From CAXRDE01 sp964229355 (GTDB taxonomy: Bacteria > Cyanobacteriota > Sericytochromatia > UBA7694): a stretch of DNA of 64,000 nt. Made by a program: the position numbers and the translations under genes. Positions 44,786-54,533 of this stretch are shown here, one piece after another. The stretch's first letter is position 1; each line of letters starts with the position of its first letter. The notes beneath the pieces were generated by a model that did not search any database, had not been told where the DNA came from, and saw only the letters and a program-made list of their open reading frames with translations. The DNA lies in NCBI GenBank assembly GCA_964229355.1, contig CAXRDE010000016.1, forward strand, positions 314,206 to 378,205, read 5' to 3'.

Positions 44786-47700
44786 TTAAAAGCTGTTGGT
44801 AAAGCCCCCGTAAAACTCCAGGGGGCGGCTGCTCCACACGTCAAAGGCCCCCCCACTCTGGCTATAACCCGCCACGGCTTTGCCCATCCCCAAAAACATT
44901 TCAAACCGATTGCGCTGGTTTAAGATCATGTCAGAGCGCAGCTCAAGGCCCGTCCCCACATGGGGAAAGCCAGCGCGTTCGCTGGTGTACCAGGCGTCGC
45001 CCACATCTATAAAGGCGGCCAGATTCAGGTTTTTGATATAATGTGGTCCTAAATTGAGCACAATGGGGTTCAAAAGCGGCAGACGATATTCAAAACTGCC
45101 CGCGAGCATGAGCGGCCCCTGGAACTCTGCAATGTTGAAGCCCCGCAGTGGCACAATGTTTTGAAAGTTGAGCACCAGCATATTGCTCAATGGAGGCCCG
45201 CCCAGGAGCGCCGGGCGGGCTTCACCGGTGAGGGCAGCCCCGGACACCTGATAAGCAAACTGATGGTCGAGCCACAGGGGAATGTACTGACGCCACTCGG
45301 CATTGGCCGCTATAAATTCGTATTCAGAACCCCAGAAACGGGTGGCTCCCGACAGGCCCAGCGAGTATAAAAATCCCTTGCTTTTGTTTTTAGAGCGATC
45401 ATCGCTAAAGCTCAGGGTCAGGGTGTTGTTAAAGCCTTCGCGTAACTGCCGTGAAGAGACGCTATCGCCCAGCTCGGTGGTGAGGTTACTTTGACGACTC
45501 ACCATAAACTCCAGGCTGGCAAAACGCTCAATGTCGGTGGCAAAGGTGTCGCCTGAGCCCGCATTAAACACGGGGCGAGAGGCAAAGAGCGACACGTGTT
45601 GATCTCGCTGTAAAAAGAACTGGCTGCCATCGGTGGTAAAAGACAGGGTGGGGTTATCGGCCACCTCAATGCCAAAGCTGGTATCAAAAAAACGATTCAC
45701 ATAGGCCGTCGAAAAACTGATGCGAGAAGAAGCCAGACCATACAACAGCAAGAGATTGAGTCCCTGTTTGTTTAAATAGTCATTGAACTGGGCCAAAAAG
45801 CCCAGCTGGTCTCCTTTTTCATCGCGGCCCACCACGGGCACCACCACTTCGGGGGCAATCCAGGGGATGTAGTCCTGTGGGTCGAAGTTAAGGTTGGGCA
45901 GGGGGGTGAGGTTTGCCTGCTGCTGGGCCAGGGCTTCACCAGCCACCGCCGAAGGGTAACGGTCTTTGGTATGCAGCGCGCTGAGGGGAATGCGTCGCAA
46001 GCTGGTGCCCTGGGCATGGTGGCGAATATAGTAGAGTTGCCCTTCGGGGCTGACCTGGGGGTAGCGAATGCCTGCATAGACCTGGCTGAGGCGTTCTAAG
46101 TGCTTGCTGGCAAAGTCATAACGGTACAGATCGCTAAAGCCGGTGCGGGTGCTGTTAAAATAAAGGCTTTGGCCATCGGGACTGTAGACCGGGTCCCGAT
46201 CCACGGTGTGTTCGTCGGGTAGAGTCAGTTGTTCTACGATCTGGGTGTTCAGATTCAGATGCATCAGCCGTTGCCCCTGGCCGGGTAAAAAGGCTTCAAA
46301 AATAAGGTTTTGGCCATCGGGTGAAAATTGCAGTGCCCGGTATTGACGCAGGTCAGGGGCCACCAGCAGCTCTTTTTCGCGGGTGCGGGTACGGGTGTTG
46401 TAAAGCACAATGCGATCCCGCTGCTCGGCTTCGACCACCACGGCCAGGGTTTCGCCATTGGGGTGCCAACTGGGGGAGTGGGTGGTTACGGTGGGGTCCA
46501 GCGCCACAGGATCTTGATCCGTCACCAGTTGGTCTTTGTCGGGTTTGAGGGCTTGTAACATGACCTGAAAGGTGCTGTTTCCCGTGGGTCTGGCCTGCAA
46601 CGTGCTATAAGCGATCATACGGCTGTCGGGCCGCCACTGCGCCTCTGTGGCGTGATCGCTGATTTTGCTTTCCAGGGTTTCCAGTGTGAGTTCCGAGGCG
46701 CTCTTGCCAAAATCCCAGAAGGGTGTGCGGGGTTGCGGGCCTGGTACCGGTGGGGTATCAATGGGTTCCTCCGAAGGTACAGGATCTGTGGGCGAGGGTT
46801 GATTGGGTTGTTTATCGGTGTCCTGTGTGGCTTTGGCTTTTTCGTCTTCGGCTTTTTTGGCTTCTTGCGCGCCATAGGCCATTAGCGTGTCCAGACGAGC
46901 AATTTTGAGGGGCAGAATCGGATAAATTTGCCCGCGAATGGTGGGGTAACCATTGCTGCGCTGGTAAGCAATCCACTGTCCATCGGGAGACACGCGGGGT
47001 TGATACCAGGTTTTGGCCTTACGGTAGGGCACCACGGCGTCGCTGTTTTCAAGGTCTTCCTGGCGATGATCTAATTGCTCGCGATAGCGCCGGGCTAAGG
47101 CGTCACGCCACTGGGCTTCTAATTGGTGCAGGCTATACCCAAAGGTGAGCTGAAGGGCCTGTTCAAAGGAAATATTTTGACCCCGATAATTTTCCATCAG
47201 GCGTGGCATTTTGTCGCGGCCGTAGGTATCAAATAAAAACTTGACGAGAGCATAGCCTTCGTTATAACCATCGGCCCCACGACCCAACGGAATAAAGGCA
47301 TTGCGCTCGGCGGTGGTGAGTAGGGTGTCGTTGAGGTAATTTAAACGCAGCAGGCGATCCATTTCGGGGGCCCAGAACTCGGCCTGATACTGGGCCAGCC
47401 CTTCGGCAAACCAGGCGGGCAGGCCAGCGGCTTTGCTCAGGCGCGAGTAAGGCGCGTTGGACTCTACCGCCAAAAAGTTTAAAATGTGGGTCAGCTCGTG
47501 CAGCATAAAGCGTTGTAAGCCGATTTGAGGCTCTAAGGAAAACCGTGGATCCAGCACAATACGGGTGCGTAAGGGTTCCGCAAAACCGTTCCAAAATTCA
47601 TCTTCAGTAATAAAAACGGGAATTTTAGCCTGCAGTTTGACGCCTAAATCCTGCGCCAACTGCTCGACCTGCGATTCGGCGATGCCTGCGGCAAAGCGGG

Positions 47701-47917
47701 CAAACTCAGCGTAGCCCTGGTAATAGTGAAACTGAAAATGGGGCGTCTCAAAGACTTTCCACTGGCGCTCGGGGTGGTTGACGCCAGGGCCCACCCAATT
47801 GTGAATCATTTGGGCGCGATCAGGCAGCGCGTAAGCGGGGGGCTTGACGGTAATCCAGCAGAGCGTGCTACAAAGAAGGGCGCAGTGAAAACGACGAGAT
47901 AATGACATGCGCTCCAT
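44786..47917 (-). CDS. Metalloprotease-propeller-outer membrane barrel fusion protein
   Basis: 1043 residues. A signal peptide (FHCALLCSTLCWITVKPPAYA) leads to a peptidase MA-like domain with the zinc motif HELTH (residues ~137-141) and AWFAEGLAQYQ. Residues ~300-640 are TolB/WD40-like propeller blades (PRVSPDGQWIAYQ, APQWRPDSRMIAYS-type, QFSPDGQNLIFEA, PVYSPDGQSLYFNS), interrupted by an acidic Pro-rich linker (~360-400). Residues ~700-1043 are a BamA/D15-like surface-antigen barrel ending in FYGGFTNSF with the terminal Phe needed for barrel assembly. The protein would sit in the outer membrane with a periplasmic or surface protease. An internal ATG three codons downstream is possible. Confidence 0.85.
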   Translation of the reverse strand: MERMSLSRRFHCALLCSTLCWITVKPPAYALPDRAQMIHNWVGPGVNHPERQWKVFETPHFQFHYYQGYAEFARFAAGIAESQVEQLAQDLGVKLQAKIPVFITEDEFWNGFAEPLRTRIVLDPRFSLEPQIGLQRFMLHELTHILNFLAVESNAPYSRLSKAAGLPAWFAEGLAQYQAEFWAPEMDRLLRLNYLNDTLLTTAERNAFIPLGRGADGYNEGYALVKFLFDTYGRDKMPRLMENYRGQNISFEQALQLTFGYSLHQLEAQWRDALARRYREQLDHRQEDLENSDAVVPYRKAKTWYQPRVSPDGQWIAYQRSNGYPTIRGQIYPILPLKIARLDTLMAYGAQEAKKAEDEKAKATQDTDKQPNQPSPTDPVPSEEPIDTPPVPGPQPRTPFWDFGKSASELTLETLESKISDHATEAQWRPDSRMIAYSTLQARPTGNSTFQVMLQALKPDKDQLVTDQDPVALDPTVTTHSPSWHPNGETLAVVVEAEQRDRIVLYNTRTRTREKELLVAPDLRQYRALQFSPDGQNLIFEAFLPGQGQRLMHLNLNTQIVEQLTLPDEHTVDRDPVYSPDGQSLYFNSTRTGFSDLYRYDFASKHLERLSQVYAGIRYPQVSPEGQLYYIRHHAQGTSLRRIPLSALHTKDRYPSAVAGEALAQQQANLTPLPNLNFDPQDYIPWIAPEVVVPVVGRDEKGDQLGFLAQFNDYLNKQGLNLLLLYGLASSRISFSTAYVNRFFDTSFGIEVADNPTLSFTTDGSQFFLQRDQHVSLFASRPVFNAGSGDTFATDIERFASLEFMVSRQSNLTTELGDSVSSRQLREGFNNTLTLSFSDDRSKNKSKGFLYSLGLSGATRFWGSEYEFIAANAEWRQYIPLWLDHQFAYQVSGAALTGEARPALLGGPPLSNMLVLNFQNIVPLRGFNIAEFQGPLMLAGSFEYRLPLLNPIVLNLGPHYIKNLNLAAFIDVGDAWYTSERAGFPHVGTGLELRSDMILNQRNRFEMFLGMGKAVAGYSQSGGAFDVWSSRPLEFYGGFTNSF

Positions 47918-47940
47918 TATACCAAAGAGGACCCCTGACG

Positions 47941-48273
47941 ATGCAGAACCCTTCCCCCCCCGAGCGGCTTTTTCATTTGGCCGAAATCACCGTATGGGAC
48001 GCTCAGCAGCCCGCAGTAGCGTATACCCCGCTGGCCTTTGCCGAAGAGGGGTTTGTACACTGCTCCACCGCAGAACAATTGCCAGGCACCGCGCGCCGCT
48101 TTTATGCAGGCCGTGAGATGGTGTTATTAACCCTGGATGCCACCACCCTGCCTGTGGTGTACGAAAATCTGGAAGGTGGGACGATGCTATTTCCCCATGT
48201 GTATGAGCCCCTGCCCAAAACTTCAATTCTGGAAGTCACGCGGATTCAGATTGACGCTGAGGGGCATTTTTAG
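47941..48273 (+). CDS. DUF952 family protein
   Basis: 110 residues from ATG 47941, eight bases after AGAGGA; the frame extends upstream into the divergent gene but without a ribosome site. LFHLAEITVWDAQQ, EEGFVHCSTAEQLPGTARRFYAG and LPVVYENLEGGTMLFPHVYEPLP are the DUF952 pattern. The family is small, cytosolic, has a fold related to ADP-ribosyl-binding enzymes and has no proven function. Confidence 0.92.
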   Translation: MQNPSPPERLFHLAEITVWDAQQPAVAYTPLAFAEEGFVHCSTAEQLPGTARRFYAGREMVLLTLDATTLPVVYENLEGGTMLFPHVYEPLPKTSILEVTRIQIDAEGHF

Positions 48274-48321
48274 ACTTCCTTAATGACGGATGCATAGGGG
48301 CTTTATGCTTTGTGTGATGCA

Positions 48322-48346
48322 CTGCTTTTAAAATAAACCAAAGCAG
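48322..48346 (+). repeat. Inverted repeat before the DUF1206 gene
   Basis: CTGCTTT and AAAGCAG, 7 bp each, separated by 11 bases, ending six bases before the GTG at 48352. It could be an operator or a hairpin that hides the start region. Confidence 0.5.
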
Positions 48347-48351
48347 CGTAA

Positions 48352-49131
48352 GTGACCATGTCTATCGTTGAAATACTGGCCCGTATGGGCATGTGCTCTA
48401 AAGGCCTTGTGTACGCCCTGGTGGGCGGCATTGCCCTGAAAGTTGCCTTTTTAAGTGGTCATACCGAAGGCAAAACCGGGGCTTTGCGCGCCTTGGCCCA
48501 GCAGCCCTTTGGCAAAATAATGCTTTCGGCCCTTACCCTGGGCTTTCTGGGATACGCCCTCTGGCGTCTGAGTCAGGCCATACTCAACAGCCAGGGAGAA
48601 GGTGACCACGCCAAAGGCTGGTTTCGGCGGTTAACTTACTTAATACGCAGCGTGCTTTATGGGGGGCTTACCCTTGCCACGGGGCGCATCGTTTTGGACG
48701 CTGCTGACAAAGAAGAAGCGCTCAAAAGTTGGAGCCGTACCCTAATGGAGCAACCCTTCGGAGCGTTTTTGGTGGCTGTTCTGGGTCTGGTCATGATCGG
48801 GGTGGGACTTTACCAATGGCAGAAGGTGCGCACCAAAAAATACCAGCAAGACCTCAAGTTTTCGGAGCTTAACGAAGAGGTGAAGGCCCTTTTTTGCAAG
48901 GTGGCCCCCGCAGGTCTTCTGGCCCGGGGTGGGGTCTTTTGTCTGATGGGTTACTTTCTTATGTATGCCGCATGGCGTAACAATCCCGCGGAGGCCAGGG
49001 GGTTTGGCGAAGCGTTGCAGTACCTGGCCCAGCAAAGTGCTGGCAAGATGATGCTGGCCGTGGTGGCGTGTGGATTGCTCATTTATGCCGCCTATGAATT
49101 GTTTAAAGCCCGTTATTTGCGGGTGGACTGA
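48352..49131 (+). CDS. DUF1206 family membrane protein
   Basis: 259 residues from GTG 48352, or 257 from ATG 48358. It contains three DUF1206 repeats, each of two membrane helices: residues ~10-80 (ARMGMCSKGLVYALVGGIALK ... GFLGYALWRLSQAI), ~92-160 (LTYLIRSVLYGGLTLATG ... IGVGLYQWQKV) and ~187-250 (GLLARGGVFCLMGYFLMYAAW ... IYAAYELFKARY). The repeating helix pair with R/K-G-x-VY..G is the family hallmark. Function unknown. No strong ribosome site is seen; an inverted repeat lies just upstream. Confidence 0.92.
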   Translation: MTMSIVEILARMGMCSKGLVYALVGGIALKVAFLSGHTEGKTGALRALAQQPFGKIMLSALTLGFLGYALWRLSQAILNSQGEGDHAKGWFRRLTYLIRSVLYGGLTLATGRIVLDAADKEEALKSWSRTLMEQPFGAFLVAVLGLVMIGVGLYQWQKVRTKKYQQDLKFSELNEEVKALFCKVAPAGLLARGGVFCLMGYFLMYAAWRNNPAEARGFGEALQYLAQQSAGKMMLAVVACGLLIYAAYELFKARYLRVD

Positions 49132-49139
49132 ATTCTGAA

Positions 49140-52100
49140 TTACACGCTGCGGATGGCCTGTTGGCCTAAACGCTGATACAGCCGTCGGGCCATTACCGTA
49201 TGGTGCTGTTGCTCAGGAGACACCACGTAAGTTTGCAGCGGACTTACCGCAAAAGGCAAGTGCTGCATGTGCTGTTCAAAGCGGGCCAACAGGGGCTGGA
49301 TCGCTTGCAGAAGTTTACCGCTGTGCACACCCAGACGCGCGTGCAGTTTTTGGCCTCGGGTGTCGTAGCGCAGTTGCAGTTGCACATCGCCTAAGGTGTG
49401 GGTTTTGACGTTGAGCAGGACTTCACTATAATTTTCACCCGCCTGCACGTGGGTATCGTCTGTTTCAGGGTGTACCAAAATTTCCACGGGCAGGCCCCAT
49501 TGGCTCAAATAGGCGGGAATATACTGCAAGGGCTCTGCCAGCTGTTGGTGTCCGGCATCCAGGGCTTGCAGGCTTTGGCGAAAATGCTGGAGCTGCTCCT
49601 GAATATTTTGCCTGAGCTTTTCAAGTTGTGGGGCTTTTTGTGGATCTTCACTGGCCAGCTCATCGCTGATGCCCAGCAGGCAGCGCAAGAGACTTTCGAC
49701 CCAGTGGCTGTCTTCAAAGGGAATCTGTTGGTGTTGCGCCAAAGCCTGCACCTGTTGACGCAGCTGACGATCCCAGTGTTGTACCTGAGACCCCACCTGT
49801 TGCAACCATTGGTTCAGGGCCGGGCTTTTGGACCCATCGGGCTGGAGTGATTGTTGCAGCTGGCCCAGGGTTTCCTGGATTTGCTGTAGTGCCACCGGTA
49901 CCTCAAAACGGGGAAAGAAACTGCTCAGTTGGCCAATCATGCGTTCTAAAGGCAAAAGGAGCTGCTGGGGCGGGTGAGGGGTATGCAGCATCTGTTCAAG
50001 CACTGGCAAGGGGGCGGCTTGCTCAAAGTGCTGGGCCAGGGCCAGGGTGCGATGACTCTGGTCACTGAGCGAGGGAGCGCCCCGGTGCAGGGCGGCTTTG
50101 TGGGTGTTGAGCAAGGGGTCCGAGCTGTCTTGTAGCTCGGCTTGCATCTGGGCAATGAGGGCGTCACTTAAAAAGGACAACACCTTACTGATACTGCGGA
50201 ACCGCTCCTGGGGCGGGAGGTTTTTAACGTACTGGGCGACCACCTGAATATGGGCGGGTAAAAGGGGCATATTGCCTTTGAGTAAAATGGCCATGGCGTC
50301 CAGGCGCTCTTGTTTGCCCTGCATGAGCTGTAAAATGTGTTGTAAATGCTCAGGACTATTGGCCTGTAAACCCCACTGGGACAGGTATTTTTGAATGGCT
50401 TCGAGGCTGGGATTGCTTTCAGGTGGCAAGCTTTGGGCCAGGCTTTCGGCACTGGGCGGTGTGAAGGCTTCGGAGCGAAAGGCGCTGCTGTGTTGCAGCC
50501 GTTTGCCGAGGGCTTCGTTTAAAAGCCCCAATTCATGTAAAAAGCCTGTCAACTGGGTGTGCAGGGCCTGGTGTTGTGCCGGTCCTTCCAGCTGTGAGAG
50601 CAGACTGTGGAGCGGATGAGGACTCTCGGGTAAATGCTGCAAAAACTGCTGGATGGCCTGTTGCAAGTGCTGCAGGGCCTGGGGGGTGCTGACTGCGCCC
50701 TGGACTGACCCTGGAATAATGCCGTTAAGCTGCTGTAAAACCTGGTGCAAGGCCTTTTGGATGGGCTGGAAAATAGCGTGCTGTTCAGGGCTCCATTGGC
50801 TCATGCACTGGTCAATGACCTCCAGAAGGACATGGGGAGAACTATGCAGTGAAAGCCCGATGTGTTGGGCGGGCAATTGTGCCGTGCTCGCGGGGTTAAA
50901 ATACTGGGCCAGCAGGGGCAGTTCGCTTTGCAGAAGGGTGCGTAACTGGGTCAGGGGATTGTGTACCTGCAGTTGAGCAAGGCTGGCCGGGGGGCCTTCC
51001 TGAAGTCCCGGGCCTTGCAACAGTAAATCGGCGGCCTGGGCAGCCCGCTGCCCGAGGGGCACGTTTTCCAATTGCAGGGCCACCTGGCGAATATTGGCTT
51101 CAAAGAGAGGCAGATTGGCTTTGAGCAAAACCCCCAGGGCGTCTAAACGTAGGCGAGAACCCTGGGATAGTTGCCACAATTGTCCCAACAGTTCCGGAGA
51201 CAGCGTTTGCGGCAGTTGAAAGCTCTGCATGTGCTCTTTGACCCGGTGTAAAGGATCTCCCCCTGGGCTGGCCGGGGTGAGGGTTTGGGTCAAGACGGCC
51301 TTTAAGGCGGGCTTTTGGCCGTTTTGTAAATAGCCCTGCAAGGCTTGAATCCATTGGTTCTGTTGCGCCGGTGAGAGACTGTACAGGGTTTTAAAGGTCT
51401 GCTCGCTCAGCAGGGGCGTGAGCCCTTTGCTCAGGTGACTCAGGCGATCCATCAAACGGCGGGCGTTGTGTTCGGGTGGCTGGCTCATGCTGTGCCAGAG
51501 GGCTCCTAAGCTTTGGGCTTTGCTGGGATCCAATTGGCCGAGCACCTGATGCAGCTGAAAGAAACCCTTGAGACTATCGGGGCCCGCTTGCTGAAGCACC
51601 TGGGCGATGTGCTGATGGGTTTCAGCGGGCAATTGGGGATAAAAGCGCGCCAAAAGCTGGACGAAGGGCGAGTCCTGAGGACCTGAGGGAACAGGGGCTG
51701 AAAGCGGTGCAGGGGCATTTGCCTGGGTAAAACTGCTCAAAATAGTGTGGTAGTGCTGAAGGCTATTTTGGCTCAGGGGGTGGTGAAGGGTTTCGATTTG
51801 CAACTGGGGCAATTGGTGCGCCAAATAGTCTAACAGGGCCGGAAGGCTACTGGCATTATGGGTGGCCAGGACCGTTCTCAGGGACAGGCCTGCAGCCTCG
51901 CTGTGACGGTGTAAAATCAAGAGGCTTTCTTTGGCGGCGGTCAGGGTTTTGGCCTCTAAACCGGGAGGAGCCTGTTCGAGCAAGGGATATTGTTTTAAGA
52001 CCTCAAGCTCTTCGGGCGGCCAGGTGCGTCCCTGGGGTTGCAGCTGCTGCAACATGTGATTCAAGGTCTTGCGGTCAATACCCTGGGCCAACTGGGCCTG

Positions 52101-54425
52101 CAGGGTCGGGAGCAGTTTGATCAGCTGTTCTAAACGCGGCAGCTGTGGGGCCTGCTGTAAATGTTGCGCCAGCCGTTGCATAAAGGCTTCATCGCCGAGA
52201 TCCTGGGCGCTTTGATGGAGCAATAGCAGGGCCTCTTTGGCCTGGTTTTGTAAACGCAAGCGGCCCAGGGCCTTGAAGGGTAAATCGCCATATTTTGCCA
52301 GGATGTCTTCTGGGGATAATCTGGGGTTGGTTTCTGCGGTTTCAGGCGTCTCTGCTTGCACGGGCGTGGAGCTCAGTTCACCCAGCACCCGTTTGGCCCG
52401 CTCCCAGGACCGCAAGCGACTTTCGGGCATTTCGAGAGCCAAAATCATGGCGCTGGTGAGTTCTTTTTGTTGGGCCGGGGTGGCAAAGCGTTCACTCAGG
52501 GGTTGAATCAGGCTGCCCAGGCGTTGGTGGTGTAGGCGCAATTGTTTAAACCAAAAGTCCGGACGGGTGGTGATGGCCTGGGCCAGTTGGGTTGTCAGGG
52601 GGGTACTGCTGTGGGTTCTTTCGCCCAGGGCCTGCAATTGACTTAAGGCCTCGCGCACTTCGGGGTGGCCCTCCAGTCGGCTTGCGGGAAGGCCCAATTG
52701 ACGTAAAAAGACGCTGAGCTTTTGTTGTTCCGGGCTCTGTCTTTGTTTTAAAGACTCGGGAATATGAATGTTGAGCCATTTCATCAGGGCCAAAGGCCCT
52801 TGCTGTTGCTGTTCAGGGCTGAGCTGCAACAGACCCTGGTACACCTTTTCGACCGCTGCCTGGGCCAATGATCCGCCGCTGGCCAACTGCAATAAGAGAG
52901 CCTGAGCCCTTTGCACATCGCCTTCGGCGTTGTGCACAATTTGGCGCACCATCACCCGATTGGCGGGTAAGCCCAGGTCTTTGAGTTGAGCTTTCACCGC
53001 ATTGCGCAGGCTTTCGTCGTCTGCCCCGGCGGGCAATTGTAAACCCTGCGGGCCGCTTTGGGCTGAACTGGTGTCCCGAAAGCGTAGGGTCTGCGCCAGG
53101 GGGCGTGTGCTTTCGGGACGGGCCTGGCCGGTTTTGGGGTCAAACAGACTTTGCTCAAGATCGTAGACCCGCCCCTGATTTTCGGCCTGTTCGGCTTTGT
53201 ATTTTTGGTGCACTTCTAAATACTGGCTGCTAACCAGGTAACGGTAGAGCTTATTCAAAATCGAAGGGCGCTCATAGCGGGCAAATAAGCGCAGGGATTC
53301 GCGAACAATTTCGGCCCGTTCGGGGGTGACCGCCAGCCCGATTTGGGCCAATAGGGTGGCCGATTGCAAAAAGAAAAAAGAAGAGTCTTGTAACTTGTGC
53401 GCCGTTTGTTTGATGGTGTGCACCATGGCGTGGTTAAAAGGCACCTTATAGCGGGTCAGTAATTGCTCAATGTCTCGGCTTTCTAACGGCACATAGCGGC
53501 TGCCGTCAGCGGCAGATTGCAGCAAGCGGGCCCGTTGAATATCCTGTTGTATTTGCCCCATATTTGCCCGTACGGGGGCCTCACTGTGATGCAGGGGCTG
53601 TCGCTGGGCATAAATTTGATCGTTTTGCTGCAGCTGTTGGGCCTGTTTGAAACCCTTGTCAGCGTCCTGATGAGCGCCGCCCAGCCGTTGTCGCAGTTTC
53701 TGCAGGGCGCCCTCCATGAGCTTGTAATTGGGAGCGTTTTCTGCGTTTTCTGCACCCGTGTCATTGCCCGGTAGCGGGGGAGTCGGCGTTTTGGGCGGAG
53801 TGTCTGCCGGGGCTTTTTCACCGGATTGCGATTGCAGCAGCCGTGACACTTCGGGCCGCAGTCGGCTTTTGTCGAGAGCGCCCTTGTGTTTGGCGGCCTG
53901 GGCTGAGATATCGGGTTTGGTTTGGCCTTCATCGCCTTCGGGATCCACGGCTTTGGTGAGATCGCGAAAGGTGCTGTCTTCAAGTTTGCCTTTGAGCATG
54001 CGCTGTAAATGCTTGCGCGATAAATCCTGGACCCGTTCGTTGTACTTGTGGTGAACGTCTTTGACTTCTTTGCGCTCTTCGAGGACGGTTTCACCTTGTT
54101 TTTCTTGTACCTGTTTGAGGCGTTCCATGTATTCTTCAGAGGCCTGTTGGTTGCGCTGGCGATACAGCTCCTGAATGTTTTGACGGTAATTGAGTACGTC
54201 CTCCACCTGCTGCTCTTGCTGCAAAGCCTTGATCATTTCGGTGACGGCGCTGTCCTGACGTTCTTGTTGTTTAGACTGGGGGGAGGGTTTGGGCGCTGAG
54301 TCTTTGGTGCTGGATTGCTTTCCGTCTTCCTGGACCGTGCTCTCGCGCTGGGGTTTGGCGTCAGTAGAGGCGTTGATACGGGCGTCAAAGGACGAATTCG
54401 ACGAGACTTTGTTGACTTCACTCAC
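49140..54425 (-). CDS. Giant helical-repeat protein with C-terminal FliK-like domain
   Basis: 1761 residues from GTG 54425, nine bases after GGAGGA; the GTG at 54434 abuts that site. Leu and Gln dominate. Residues ~1-300 are charged and coiled coil-like (a basic/acidic tail with QEKQGETVLEERKEVKDV). A long alpha-solenoid of helix pairs follows; one unit is clearly duplicated (RLDALGVLLKANLPLFEANI near 51075-51160 and RLDAMAILLKGNMPLLPAHI near 50235-50320). The last ~110 residues (EVLLNVKTHTLGDVQLQLRYDTRGQ ... ARFEQHMQHLPFAVSPLQTYVVSP) match the beta-rich Flg_hook pattern of FliK. No signal peptide. Similar helical-repeat proteins next to flagellar genes occur in other phyla. Likely a second hook-length or export-gate protein; the size is exceptional. 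Confidence 0.72.
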   Translation of the reverse strand: MSEVNKVSSNSSFDARINASTDAKPQRESTVQEDGKQSSTKDSAPKPSPQSKQQERQDSAVTEMIKALQQEQQVEDVLNYRQNIQELYRQRNQQASEEYMERLKQVQEKQGETVLEERKEVKDVHHKYNERVQDLSRKHLQRMLKGKLEDSTFRDLTKAVDPEGDEGQTKPDISAQAAKHKGALDKSRLRPEVSRLLQSQSGEKAPADTPPKTPTPPLPGNDTGAENAENAPNYKLMEGALQKLRQRLGGAHQDADKGFKQAQQLQQNDQIYAQRQPLHHSEAPVRANMGQIQQDIQRARLLQSAADGSRYVPLESRDIEQLLTRYKVPFNHAMVHTIKQTAHKLQDSSFFFLQSATLLAQIGLAVTPERAEIVRESLRLFARYERPSILNKLYRYLVSSQYLEVHQKYKAEQAENQGRVYDLEQSLFDPKTGQARPESTRPLAQTLRFRDTSSAQSGPQGLQLPAGADDESLRNAVKAQLKDLGLPANRVMVRQIVHNAEGDVQRAQALLLQLASGGSLAQAAVEKVYQGLLQLSPEQQQQGPLALMKWLNIHIPESLKQRQSPEQQKLSVFLRQLGLPASRLEGHPEVREALSQLQALGERTHSSTPLTTQLAQAITTRPDFWFKQLRLHHQRLGSLIQPLSERFATPAQQKELTSAMILALEMPESRLRSWERAKRVLGELSSTPVQAETPETAETNPRLSPEDILAKYGDLPFKALGRLRLQNQAKEALLLLHQSAQDLGDEAFMQRLAQHLQQAPQLPRLEQLIKLLPTLQAQLAQGIDRKTLNHMLQQLQPQGRTWPPEELEVLKQYPLLEQAPPGLEAKTLTAAKESLLILHRHSEAAGLSLRTVLATHNASSLPALLDYLAHQLPQLQIETLHHPLSQNSLQHYHTILSSFTQANAPAPLSAPVPSGPQDSPFVQLLARFYPQLPAETHQHIAQVLQQAGPDSLKGFFQLHQVLGQLDPSKAQSLGALWHSMSQPPEHNARRLMDRLSHLSKGLTPLLSEQTFKTLYSLSPAQQNQWIQALQGYLQNGQKPALKAVLTQTLTPASPGGDPLHRVKEHMQSFQLPQTLSPELLGQLWQLSQGSRLRLDALGVLLKANLPLFEANIRQVALQLENVPLGQRAAQAADLLLQGPGLQEGPPASLAQLQVHNPLTQLRTLLQSELPLLAQYFNPASTAQLPAQHIGLSLHSSPHVLLEVIDQCMSQWSPEQHAIFQPIQKALHQVLQQLNGIIPGSVQGAVSTPQALQHLQQAIQQFLQHLPESPHPLHSLLSQLEGPAQHQALHTQLTGFLHELGLLNEALGKRLQHSSAFRSEAFTPPSAESLAQSLPPESNPSLEAIQKYLSQWGLQANSPEHLQHILQLMQGKQERLDAMAILLKGNMPLLPAHIQVVAQYVKNLPPQERFRSISKVLSFLSDALIAQMQAELQDSSDPLLNTHKAALHRGAPSLSDQSHRTLALAQHFEQAAPLPVLEQMLHTPHPPQQLLLPLERMIGQLSSFFPRFEVPVALQQIQETLGQLQQSLQPDGSKSPALNQWLQQVGSQVQHWDRQLRQQVQALAQHQQIPFEDSHWVESLLRCLLGISDELASEDPQKAPQLEKLRQNIQEQLQHFRQSLQALDAGHQQLAEPLQYIPAYLSQWGLPVEILVHPETDDTHVQAGENYSEVLLNVKTHTLGDVQLQLRYDTRGQKLHARLGVHSGKLLQAIQPLLARFEQHMQHLPFAVSPLQTYVVSPEQQHHTVMARRLYQRLGQQAIRSV

Positions 54426-54455
54426 GTACCACACTCCTCCAAACGGTTCTGTTTA

Positions 54456-54485
54456 ATTCTAGCGTGCCTGTAGGGGTTTACTCAA
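54456..54485 (-). promoter_or_regulatory. Promoter of the giant FliK-like gene
   Basis: On the minus strand: TTGAGT, 18 bases, TAGAAT, about 30 bases before the start at 54425. It is back-to-back with the promoter of the C39-like gene. Confidence 0.55.
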
Positions 54486-54521
54486 TGGCAGAAGGGCTGT
54501 TTTTTCTGTTGTACCCCCGAT

Positions 54522-54527
54522 TATAAT
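54522..54527 (+). promoter_or_regulatory. Putative -10 box (TATAAT) for a leaderless transcript
   Basis: Perfect TATAAT six bases before the ATG at 54534; no ribosome site fits in between and no -35 box is seen. The same context TTATAATAAG occurs before the gene at 42727. Confidence 0.45.
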
Positions 54528-54533
54528 AAGGGT

